Part shown: positions 1 to 4,927 of the stretch, in pieces | Layout: the number at the start of each line of letters is the position of its first letter | Numbering within the stretch: position 1 is the first letter of the stretch | Assembly: GCA_021783175.1 (NCBI GenBank) | Contig: JAJXUF010000209.1 | Span: forward strand, 1 to 5,189 | DNA: 5,189 nt | Direction: 5' to 3' | From: Pseudomonadota bacterium | GTDB taxonomy: Bacteria > Pseudomonadota > Gammaproteobacteria > Acidiferrobacterales > UBA6901 | Notes under the pieces: generated by a model | The model's database searches: none | What the model saw: the letters and a program-made list of their open reading frames with translations, nothing else | What the model was told of the DNA's origin: nothing | Program-made: the position numbers and the translations under genes

Positions 1-226
1 TCTGGATTTCGCCGAACCGCCCGTGCCGGCGCGCAGCGAGGGTCACGGCGTCCCGAATCCAACGCAGGGTTGACCGGGTGGCCCTCAGGTCTATGTCGTC
101 ACCCAGATAGCGCTTCGCCGCCTCCCTGAGATCCACGCCCTGCAGCCAGGCACGGTAGAAAGCCAGGTGGTCGCGGCCGAGTTTGCGACCGCCGAATTCG
201 TCGGAACGGCTTATTTCATGCGGCAT
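1..226 (-). CDS. N-terminal part of a tyrosine recombinase / phage-integrase family protein (cut by window edge)
   Basis: An open frame starts at the ATG at 226-224 and runs off the left edge with 75 complete codons. An in-frame TAG 27 nt upstream (at 253-251), with no other ATG between, leaves this as the natural start; no strong Shine-Dalgarno is seen. The peptide begins MPHEISRSDEFGGRKLGRDH and continues with LAFYRAWLQGVDLREAA (residues 21-37) and STLRWIRDAVTLAARRHGR (52-70). This resembles the helical N-terminal part of plasmid-borne proteins annotated as phage integrase family. The catalytic R-H-R-Y domain would lie outside the window, so the family call rests on N-terminal resemblance from memory. 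The dif-like site at 273-300, 46 bp upstream of the start, supports a site-specific recombinase, plausibly a plasmid multimer resolvase. If the catalytic domain is absent beyond the edge, this would be a remnant. Confidence 0.6.
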   Translation of the reverse strand, partial: MPHEISRSDEFGGRKLGRDHLAFYRAWLQGVDLREAAKRYLGDDIDLRATRSTLRWIRDAVTLAARRHGRFGEIQ

Positions 227-272
227 GCGGCGGGTGCTCGTTGCGGCGGCCTAGATAGACAGAAAATATGGC

Positions 273-300
273 ATTCCCGATAATAGCAGTTATCAGGAAT
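273..300. other. dif/Xer-like recombination core site (11-6-11)
   Basis: The left arm ATTCCCGATAA (273-283) and right arm TTATCAGGAAT (290-300) are inverted repeats with one mismatch, separated by the 6-bp spacer TAGCAG. The arms end in ATAA and TTAT facing the spacer, as in XerCD dif sites. Eleven-bp arms around a 6-8 bp spacer is the known architecture of tyrosine-recombinase core sites. It lies directly upstream of the recombinase gene. It could instead be an operator for that gene, or both. No promoter for the recombinase stands out clearly in this interval. Confidence 0.5.
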
Positions 301-310
301 AGATGAATAT

Positions 311-343
311 AAAAAAGAGCCCCAGACGCAACATAAGGGGCTC
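311..343 (-). terminator. Rho-independent terminator of the parDE operon
   Basis: Read on the minus strand, GAGCCCC (343-337), a 13-nt loop and GGGGCTC (323-317) form a perfect 7-bp GC-rich stem, followed directly by a run of six T (316-311). It sits about 70 bp past the parE stop codon, in the correct orientation to end parDE transcription before the recombinase gene on the same strand. Confidence 0.85.
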
Positions 344-413
344 GGTTCTGCATAAGGCCTCGCCTGAATTGGCGGGGGTCTCAGAAAACGGCAAGGCGTG
401 CGGCAGGCGCGTC

Positions 414-740
414 CTATGCTGTGCTGCCGTCATCCGGCTCATCTTGCAGGATCGTTTCGTAGTCCCGACCGCCATAGAACACGCCGACGATGGAAACCAC
501 CCCGTCGTCTACATCGAAGGCAATCACCGCCCGCTTCTTGTAGCTGGTAACGCGCAGCCCGGGCCGCACGTCATCGCGCTTGGTGCCGCGAAGGGGGAAC
601 GTGTGCAGGCTCTCACAGTAGCTCACGATTGCTTCGGTGTATCGCGCCGCAATGTCGGGGGACGCCGCTTCGGCGATGTAGTGGAAAAGCTCCGCAAGCT
701 GCTCCTGGGCCTCCGGACTAAAGACGACGCGATAGCTCAT
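414..740 (-). CDS. parE: RelE/ParE-family toxin of a type II toxin-antitoxin system
   Basis: This 108-residue protein has the usual ParE length. It begins MSYRVVFSPEAQEQLAEL, the beta strand and first helix typical of ParE (RxxxSPxAxxDL type). The family's conserved core follows: FPLRGTKRDDVRPGLRVTSY (48-67), the strand AVIAFDV (71-77), and VVSIVGVFYGGRDYE (81-95). Known ParE toxins poison DNA gyrase; the related RelE toxins cut mRNA on ribosomes. The ParE-like C-terminus and ParD partner favour the gyrase-type role, which the sequence alone does not prove. Its ATG overlaps the parD stop codon by 4 bp and has no clear ribosome-binding site of its own, suggesting translation coupled to parD. 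The C-terminal tail (96-108) is acidic. On a plasmid it would kill or arrest plasmid-free daughter cells. Confidence 0.92.
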   Translation of the reverse strand: MSYRVVFSPEAQEQLAELFHYIAEAASPDIAARYTEAIVSYCESLHTFPLRGTKRDDVRPGLRVTSYKKRAVIAFDVDDGVVSIVGVFYGGRDYETILQDEPDDGSTA

Positions 741-1006
741 CGCGTCTTGGCGTGTTCGGCGGCCAGACGGGCGCGCACCTGGTCCGCGGTGACGGCTCGG
801 GACGGATCGGCTTTCAAGGCGTCATAAGCGGGGCCGACTTGGTTGTGCAGCCAGTTCTCGACGGCGCGATCCCGCGCCATCAGCGCACGCAGACCGTCTC
901 GGATCACTTCGCTTTCACTGGCGTACTCGCCAGCGCGTACCTTGGCCTTCACGACATCCGCCATGTCGTTAGGCAGGGTAATGCTCATTTGCTGTGTGGT
1001 TCGCAT
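737..1006 (-). CDS. parD: ParD-type antitoxin, ribbon-helix-helix DNA-binding protein
   Basis: The protein is 89 residues, first gene of the parDE operon. Residues 7-45 (MSITLPNDMADVVKAKVRAG onward, then YASESEVIRDGLRAL) are a classic ParD/CopG ribbon-helix-helix domain: a beta strand, a helix, the G-x-Y-x-S-x-S-E-V turn and a second helix. The C-terminal part (about 46-89), charged and helical, would wrap and neutralise ParE. The ATG at 1006-1004 is chosen because AAGGAG lies 6 nt upstream (1018-1013) and the ribbon-helix-helix domain follows within a few residues. The frame stays open further upstream, but that extension would run through the operator palindrome and has no family resemblance. 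ParD proteins repress their own operon; the palindrome at 1026-1040 is the probable operator. Confidence 0.92.
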   Translation of the reverse strand: MRTTQQMSITLPNDMADVVKAKVRAGEYASESEVIRDGLRALMARDRAVENWLHNQVGPAYDALKADPSRAVTADQVRARLAAEHAKTR

Positions 1007-1025
1007 GGTTCGCTCCTTGCTGTAA

Positions 1026-1040
1026 TAGGATTTAATCCTA
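1026..1040 (-). promoter_or_regulatory. Palindromic operator in the parDE promoter region
   Basis: TAGGATTTAATCCTA is a perfect 7-bp inverted repeat around a single central base. It lies 19 bp upstream of the parD start, immediately before its Shine-Dalgarno, where a ParD or ParDE repressor would be expected to bind. Overlap with the -10 region is plausible (minus-strand TATTAC at its downstream edge), but no good -35 element is seen, so the exact promoter is not assigned. Confidence 0.6.
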
Positions 1041-1223
1041 CTGCTTTGGTTGGCCGCAGTCCAGCCTTCTCGAAACCTGCCGTTTGGCCTCATCAGCGTC
1101 AGCTGCAGCAAGCTGCCAGCCCGTCAGCCCACCCCAGGTGACGCACAGGCGGCCGACAGGGGGCCTACTCCCCTCCCCTTACCCAGCGATAAATCGGGGC
1201 TTGGCGTGTTCCCCTTGTACTGG

Positions 1224-1249
1224 CGCATGCAACAGCACGATTGCATGCG
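1224..1249. repeat. 9-bp perfect inverted repeat with 8-bp spacer (stem-loop)
   Basis: CGCATGCAA (1224-1232) and TTGCATGCG (1241-1249) are perfect inverted repeats around the spacer CAGCACGA. There is no T-run on either side, so it is not a standard terminator. It could be a protein-binding site, a cruciform, or a second recombinase-type site; none of these can be decided from sequence. Confidence 0.5.
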
Positions 1250-1337
1250 GGCATGTACGGATGGCTTTGGCGTCAGTAGCCGGAATGCGAATTTGCAGGG
1301 AAACGTAGGGCTTGGTCGCACCCAGATCGAGATCGTT

Positions 1338-1382
1338 AGGGCGGGCCGGGCGGCTCGGGCTACCGCCCTTACCCCCCGCCCT
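1338..1382. repeat. GC-rich inverted repeat
   Basis: AGGGCGGG (1338-1345) pairs perfectly with CCCGCCCT (1375-1382). An inner alternative, CCGCCCT (1363-1369), can pair with the first seven bases of the same left arm, so two mutually exclusive hairpins are possible. No T-run follows, so a simple intrinsic terminator is unlikely on either strand. It lies just left of the first GGTACT boxes and may mark the edge of the partition region. Confidence 0.35.
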
Positions 1383-1403
1383 GATCAAGAACACTGATGT
1401 GGT

Positions 1404-1436
1404 AGTACCGTGCTGGTACTATACCGACATGGTACT
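1404..1436. repeat. GGTACT box cluster, left part of putative par centromere
   Basis: AGTACC (1404-1409, inverted), GGTACT (1415-1420) and GGTACT (1431-1436) lie within 33 bp, at starts 11 and 16 bp apart. The same box recurs at 1574-1579 (with GGTACC at 1585-1590) and twice just after parB. Clustered short repeats around a type Ib parAB are what a ribbon-helix-helix ParB would bind; the binding itself is inferred. Confidence 0.5.
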
Positions 1437-1448
1437 GACATCGTGCGA

Positions 1449-1505
1449 GCGCAGGACGGACGTGGCAGCGCAGGACGGACGTGGCAGCGCATGCTGGCCG
1501 TGGCA
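1449..1505. repeat. 19-bp tandem direct repeats (two perfect, one degenerate)
   Basis: GCGCAGGACGGACGTGGCA occurs at 1449-1467 and again immediately at 1468-1486. A third, diverged unit at 1487-1505 keeps the GCGCA start and the GTGGCA end. The length is not a multiple of three and the repeats lie in the non-coding space between the two halves of the GGTACT clusters. They may be spacer DNA within the centromere or a separate binding array. Confidence 0.6.
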
Positions 1506-1573
1506 CCCCATCCCGGAGGGACCAACCATCGTCGGCGCTCGATCGGCTCCTGCGCACCCCTCCGGTTGCGAAC

Positions 1574-1590
1574 GGTACTGGTGTGGTACC
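1574..1590. repeat. Double GGTAC box upstream of parA, matching a copy downstream of parB
   Basis: GGTACTGGTGTGGTACC contains two GGTAC boxes 11 bp apart (1574 and 1585), about one helical turn. Its first 16 bases are identical to 2637-2652, directly after parB. It sits immediately upstream of the -35 element of the parA promoter, so a protein bound here could both mark the centromere and control transcription. Confidence 0.55.
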
Positions 1591-1593
1591 ACC

Positions 1594-1623
1594 TTGACAC
1601 CGGTGCCGCGCCAGGTGCATACT
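1594..1623 (+). promoter_or_regulatory. Probable parAB promoter
   Basis: A perfect -35 TTGACA (1594-1599) is followed after 18 bp by CATACT (1618-1623), a fair -10 match. The -10 overlaps the first of three ATACTG boxes (1619-1624, 1636-1641, 1652-1657), spaced 17 and 16 bp apart. This suggests repression by the partition proteins, as known for ParG-type proteins. Confidence 0.55.
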
Positions 1624-1667
1624 GCCACCATACGGATACTGTGTGAATACCATACTGGGGTGATGTG

Positions 1668-2309
1668 ATGATCGTGCTTATCGGGGGTGAAAAAGGGGGC
1701 ACTGGTAAATCGACGGCTGCTACCAATCTAGCCGTTTGGTGCGCGCTAGAGGGAATGAAGGCGATTTTGCTCGACGCGGATCCGCAAGGCACGTCGCGCA
1801 ACTGGAACGACCGCCGCATCGGAGCAGGGGGGCTTCCGGCCATTCCTTGCCAAGCGGGCGCCGGAAACATCTTCAATCATGTACAGGATCTGACCAAGCT
1901 ATACGAGCACGTAATCATCGACGCCGGCGGTCGCGACTCCAAGGAGTTACGTTCTGCTGCCGTCGTGGCGGACACCTGGTATACCCCGGTGCAGGCCTCT
2001 CAACCCGACCTTGAGACGCTCAGCAAGGTGCGCGAGCTTGCTCAGCAAGCGCAGGCCATGAATCAGGGCCTGAGCATTCACGCATTTATCACCCGCGCAC
2101 CCACTCACCCGAACATTGACGAGTTGGCCGAAGCGAGAAGCCTCATCGCTGATTTCCCGGACTTCCCAGAGTTGCGGCTCGCCGATTCAGTGATTTTCGA
2201 AAGAAAAGCCTATCGGGATGCCATGATTGAAGGAAAGAGCGTAATCGAGTCCGGCAATTCCAAGGCGAAGGCCGAAATTCAACTTTTGGCGCAGGAGATA
2301 TTCCAGTGA
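1668..2309 (+). CDS. parA: ParA-family partition ATPase (type Ib, Walker-type)
   Basis: This 213-residue protein has the short form typical of type Ib ParA/ParF, without the N-terminal DNA-binding domain of type Ia ParA. The deviant Walker A motif KGGTGKST is at residues 9-16 with the signature lysine K9, the A' motif DADPQGT at 36-42, and the Walker B strand VIIDAGG at 82-88. Known ParA proteins dimerise on ATP, coat the nucleoid and move plasmid copies with their ParB partner. The ATG at 1668 is preferred over the adjacent in-frame GTG at 1665, since GGGG (1657-1660) is then 7 nt upstream. The stop codon overlaps the parB start by 4 bp (GTGA), so the two genes are translationally coupled. 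Its promoter and putative centromere lie directly upstream. The Walker motifs leave little doubt; confusion with a MinD/Soj-type protein is unlikely given the small partner gene. Confidence 0.93.
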   Translation: MIVLIGGEKGGTGKSTAATNLAVWCALEGMKAILLDADPQGTSRNWNDRRIGAGGLPAIPCQAGAGNIFNHVQDLTKLYEHVIIDAGGRDSKELRSAAVVADTWYTPVQASQPDLETLSKVRELAQQAQAMNQGLSIHAFITRAPTHPNIDELAEARSLIADFPDFPELRLADSVIFERKAYRDAMIEGKSVIESGNSKAKAEIQLLAQEIFQ

Positions 2310-2620
2310 ACAAATTCAAGGTGCCGAAAAGCATTGATCCGGAAAAACTGGATGCCTTCGTGGAAGGAGCAACGTCTATGGCCGCCCAACCGTTAACGTC
2401 GGTGCCGCCGAGACATTCGGTTGCGCCACCCCGTCCGGCTCTCGCTTTTCCTTGGAAGCAGTTTGCTCCCGACGCGCTACCCAAGACCGGTATCAATTTG
2501 CGACTCAACGACTATGAGCATCAAGCCTTGAAATGGCTTGCCGAGAAAGATGATCGCAGCTTGCAATACACCCTGAAACGGCTGCTTAAGAAAGCGCTTG
2601 AGGCGGAATTACCCCAGTAG
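2306..2620 (+). CDS. parB: Small ParB/ParG-like centromere-binding protein with ribbon-helix-helix domain
   Basis: The protein is 104 residues and begins at GTG 2306, with AGGAG 8 nt upstream (2293-2297) inside the end of parA. Residues 1-22 (MNKFKVPKSIDPEKLDAFVE and following) form a charged conserved-looking N-terminus. Residues 27-59 are a proline- and alanine-rich, probably flexible linker. Residues 62-100 (GINLRLNDYEHQALKWLAEK, then DDRSLQYTLKRLLKKALEA) look like a ribbon-helix-helix fold: one strand followed by two helices. That arrangement, a flexible N-terminus plus C-terminal ribbon-helix-helix, is known for ParG partners of type Ib ParA, where the N-terminus stimulates the ATPase. 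It should bind the GGTACT/ATACTG boxes flanking the operon, which is inference. It shows no HTH of the large ParB family, so the symbol parB is used in the functional sense. Confidence 0.8.
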   Translation: MNKFKVPKSIDPEKLDAFVEGATSMAAQPLTSVPPRHSVAPPRPALAFPWKQFAPDALPKTGINLRLNDYEHQALKWLAEKDDRSLQYTLKRLLKKALEAELPQ

Positions 2621-2631
2621 TACACCAGCAC

Positions 2632-2654
2632 GGTGTGGTACTGGTGTGGTACTG
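2632..2654. repeat. GTGTGGTACTG tandem repeat downstream of parB
   Basis: Two copies of GTGTGGTACTG are adjacent (2633-2643 shifted by one G, and 2644-2654). They follow the parB stop codon by about 12 bp, and AGTAC (2619-2623) lies just upstream in inverted sense. The 16-bp block 2637-2652 is identical to 1574-1589 upstream of parA. This looks like a second ParB-binding cluster on the far side of the operon. Confidence 0.6.
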
Positions 2655-2698
2655 TCTGAGGCAATAGGAAAACCCTTTAGCACGACGCGCTGGCCGCG

Positions 2699-2731
2699 CC
2701 CACCCACCACAAGTGGCGGACGAGAGGTGGG
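2699..2731. terminator. Inverted repeat between convergent parB and rep; weak terminator candidate
   Basis: CCCACC (2703-2708, or its duplicate at 2699-2704) can pair with GGTGGG (2726-2731). It lies between two converging genes, where a bidirectional terminator would be useful. Neither strand shows a T-run after the stem, so an intrinsic terminator is doubtful. Confidence 0.25.
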
Positions 2732-2775
2732 GGTTGTCGACTCATCTGGCGCTGTTGGCGTCGCGAATACTCGAT

Positions 2776-4098
2776 TCACCTTGTCGCCCTACTAAGCGCG
2801 AACTCCAGCAGGTCGGTGTCACTGGGGGGCGCGCTCCAATACCGCTCGACTAGCCAAGGGAGAAATGCCTCCCTAGCCACCGCACTAGCCAAGCCCTTCT
2901 TCTGCATCATGCCCCGCACAGAGGGGGAGGCGCCCGAGAGAAACTCCTGTTGCAGGGCCAATTGTTCCTTTTCCGGCAATGCCTCGTACTTGGCGAAAGC
3001 ATCCTGCCGCCGTACGGCCTTGAGTTCCGCGAGCAAAGTCTCGCGCGAGGGTTTTTCAGGCCTTGGCTCCGGAGAGTGGAGGGCAGGTGGGGCGGCCGGC
3101 GCTTTAGACGGCAATGCCGGCGTCTCGGCATAGCCCTTGCGCAAAGCGTCCTTCAAGAGACCTGCGGGGCTTAGGACAGGGGATTGGCGCGTGGAGCGCA
3201 TTCTTTTCTCAACCCAGTCCAGTGATGCCCGTAACTGTGTTTCCTCGAACTCGCAATAAACTTTCTCGGCCTCGCGCTCGGACAGGCCGAGTTTTTGCAT
3301 CCTCGCCAAGATGCTGAGATCGAAGAGGTTAGGCTCGCCCAGAGGAAGCCCCGCTTGAATCTTCTGGGTCACCAAAAATTGTATCTGCAGAACCTTGTTG
3401 CCAACCTTGTGCTCTATCAGTTCCATTGAGAGATCGGTCAGCGTATTGATCTCTTTGAGGGCCTGCATGATGTAGTCCCTTTTAAAATACTTGTAGCTTC
3501 GCTCCTTGGTTGGGTCAGGGGGCACTCCCGTCAGGATCGGTTCCCACCAACTCCAATCTTGGCGCATCGTAAGCGAGCCTGGAGAGGTGACATACCGACA
3601 CCCCAGCTCATAGAGGGCTAGGGCGGCGTATGACCTAAGTTCACCCATCAAACGCAGCGACAGCTTCGCGTACATATCGGGGGTCATGAGCCGCTTCCGT
3701 ATCGATGGAGCATAGCTCCATTGAATCAGGGTCGGGCCCCCGCTGTTTTCTATTATTTCCACGCTCGCGATAAGGGTTGTTACCCCCCATCTGCGGCCTG
3801 ACTTTTGGCCACTGGTCCATTCCACTTGCGTGGCAACCATCCGTCGAAGGTGTTCCTTCACAAGCTTGGTGTCGTTGGAATCGAAAGTGGCATTAGCAAG
3901 CACGTCACCGAGTTTGGCCTCGTGCATCTCCTTATCCTCCCCTTGCTGCTGGGCGAGGCGGAGGAGGGCATTGAATAGTTTCCTCGACAGCAGCGTTAAG
4001 CGGCCTGACTTCGGGCTGATCGTGATGGCCTCTACAGCCTTGCGAATCTCGCCAATCTCATCAACAACGCTCAGTTCACCCTGCTTTTTCTTGGCCAT
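2776..4098 (-). CDS. repA: Rep_3-family plasmid replication initiator protein
   Basis: The protein is 440 residues from the ATG at 4098-4096. A longer GTG start five codons upstream is rejected, because GAGGAG (4111-4106) would then overlap the start but sits ideally, 7 nt, before this ATG. Residues 28-50 (SPKSGRLTLLSRKLFNALLR onward) match the start of the first winged-helix domain of Rep_3 initiators. Residues 155-170 (RSYAALALYELGCRYV) fit the helix closing that domain. Residues 200-245 contain the hallmark RSYKYFKRDYIMQALKEINT stretch followed by the KVGNKVLQIQFLV strand of the second winged helix. Known proteins of this family bind iterons, open the origin, recruit helicase and limit copy number. 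Residues about 325-352 are a proline-rich linker, followed by a charged C-terminal domain (353-440) that makes the protein longer than many family members. It is convergent with parAB, and its iterons lie directly upstream. Confidence 0.92.
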   Translation of the reverse strand: MAKKKQGELSVVDEIGEIRKAVEAITISPKSGRLTLLSRKLFNALLRLAQQQGEDKEMHEAKLGDVLANATFDSNDTKLVKEHLRRMVATQVEWTSGQKSGRRWGVTTLIASVEIIENSGGPTLIQWSYAPSIRKRLMTPDMYAKLSLRLMGELRSYAALALYELGCRYVTSPGSLTMRQDWSWWEPILTGVPPDPTKERSYKYFKRDYIMQALKEINTLTDLSMELIEHKVGNKVLQIQFLVTQKIQAGLPLGEPNLFDLSILARMQKLGLSEREAEKVYCEFEETQLRASLDWVEKRMRSTRQSPVLSPAGLLKDALRKGYAETPALPSKAPAAPPALHSPEPRPEKPSRETLLAELKAVRRQDAFAKYEALPEKEQLALQQEFLSGASPSVRGMMQKKGLASAVAREAFLPWLVERYWSAPPSDTDLLEFALSRATR

Positions 4099-4140
4099 AT
4101 CCTGGCTCCTCACAGACGTGACCCTCAGTCTAACCCAGGG

Positions 4141-4161
4141 CGGTGAAAAAGTACGGTGATA
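4141..4161 (+). promoter_or_regulatory. Degenerate iteron-like element in the rep leader; candidate autorepression site
   Basis: The 21 bp here keep GGTGA (4142-4146) and TACGG (4152-4156) at iteron spacing. They match iteron 5 (4563-4583) at 15 of 21 positions, but the standard iteron at only about 11. It lies 43-63 bp upstream of the rep ATG. In other iteron plasmids, initiators repress their own promoter through partial iterons, so this is a plausible operator. No good -35/-10 pair for rep was found. Confidence 0.3.
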
Positions 4162-4163
4162 AT

Positions 4164-4244
4164 TTGTAACCAGCCTTACTCACCAGGGGCGCGCTGTTGC
4201 AAGCTAACTACTCTGCAAAATCAATGGGTAACTGGCGGTTACAA
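4164..4244. repeat. 8-bp inverted repeat TTGTAACC / GGTTACAA upstream of rep
   Basis: TTGTAACC (4164-4171) and GGTTACAA (4237-4244) are perfect inverted copies 65 bp apart. The right copy is also part of a tighter inverted repeat, GTAAC (4228-4232) with GTTAC (4238-4242). They lie between the rep start and the first iteron, where the rep promoter must be, and could bind Rep dimers or a host regulator. Confidence 0.35.
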
Positions 4245-4250
4245 CAAACA

Positions 4251-4652
4251 AGGTGAGCTTCTACGGGAACGTTGCGGAAAGGTGAGGCTTTACGGGAACG
4301 CTTCAGATGGGCATAACCTGGCCGCACCGCTGGGGGAGAAACGGCCAAAACAAGAGCCCATGCGGCATTCCGCCGATCACCAAGGATTAGATCGCTTGTA
4401 ATGTGCGTAGCGATGTTCATATGCGTTGCGATTTGAAGGTGAGCTTCTACGGGAATGCCAAAAAGGTGAGCTTCTACGGGAACGAACAAGGGCCGGGCGG
4501 CACGGCATCCAGAGGAAATATAATTCACTATCAGTCTATTACAGGAGTAGAGTGGCCGACATCGGTGAGGAAATACGGGAACACTCGTGGCGGCGAGGTA
4601 AGGGACTGACGAATACTGTCGAGCGCGCCAATGGTGAGCATCTCCGGGAGCG
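4251..4652 (+). repeat. Iteron array 1: six copies in plus orientation
   Basis: Six iterons of about 21 bp occur at 4251-4271, 4280-4300, 4437-4457, 4464-4484, 4563-4583 and 4632-4652. Copies 1 and 4 share GGTGAGCTTCTACGGGAACG; copy 3 differs by one base; copy 2 reads GGTGAGGCTTTACGGGAACG. Copies 5 and 6 are diverged but keep GGTGAG and CGGGA. Copies 1-2 and 3-4 are close pairs with start spacings of 29 and 27 bp; the other intervals are irregular. These are the probable binding sites of the Rep_3 initiator encoded next door. Confidence 0.9.
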
Positions 4653-4927
4653 CAAGTAGGCGATAAGTAAGTGAGCACTCTCATCGTATCCAGCATTAAA
4701 CCGAAACTGGCGTGGATTCTTAGCGCGCCACGCAGCTACCCGGCAGGACGCTCCCGTAAAGCCTCACCTTTCCCTAGATTCGGGCGCCGTAAGTGGGGGG
4801 TTCCCGTAGAGCCTCACCTTCGATTCCCGAACGATCTCACCGATGTTCCCGTAAACCCTCCCGACCTTCCCGTCAGGGCTCACCATCGTTCCCGTAAAAT
4901 CTCACCGCAAACGCCGGAATGCCGCAT
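4360..4927. repeat. 13-bp perfect inverted repeat nested in the two iteron arrays
   Basis: ATGCGGCATTCCG (4360-4372) and CGGAATGCCGCAT (4915-4927) are exact inverted copies. Their midpoint (about 4644) falls at the transition between plus- and minus-oriented iterons. The match is unlikely by chance in a region this small, and suggests a partly symmetric origin or an old inverted duplication. Confidence 0.55.
4404..4434 (+). repeat. 13-bp imperfect direct repeat within the origin
   Basis: TGCGTAGCGATGT (4404-4416) and TGCGTTGCGATTT (4422-4434) match at 11 of 13 positions, 18 bp apart start to start. They end two bases before iteron 3. They are unrelated to the iteron sequence and may be sites for a host factor. 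Confidence 0.4.

Larger units (their letters stand above)
1041..1667. other. Non-coding region between parDE and parAB; candidate partition centromere and promoters
   Basis: No credible gene is seen here. The open frames present have low-complexity or unlikely composition, run through repeats, lack ribosome-binding sites and do not resemble known proteins. The region holds a stem-loop at 1224-1249, a GC-rich inverted repeat at 1338-1382, GGTACT boxes at 1404-1436 and 1574-1590, 19-bp tandem repeats at 1449-1505, and the parA promoter with ATACTG boxes at 1594-1657. Type Ib partition loci such as parFGH are known to keep their centromere directly upstream of parA. The repeat-rich right half therefore most likely serves as the ParB-binding site. 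The interval 1041-1220 shows nothing specific beyond GC-rich sequence. Confidence 0.55.

Noticed and set aside
303..827. Plus-strand open frame of 174 codons opposite parDE
   Set aside because: It is antisense to two well-supported genes and starts within the terminator region; the protein has no recognisable features.
1050..1397. Plus-strand frame of 115 codons in the parDE-parA gap
   Set aside because: No ribosome-binding site, low-complexity composition, and it crosses the stem-loop and GC-rich inverted repeat; not gene-like.
1385..1876. Minus-strand frame of 163 codons across the centromere and the start of parA
   Set aside because: It runs antisense into the Walker A region of parA and through tandem repeats; its length reflects GC-rich sequence with few stops.
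4208..4696. Minus-strand frame of 162 codons in the origin with repeated PVEAHL-like peptides
   Set aside because: The repeated peptide is only the translation of the iterons; no start signal or family resemblance.
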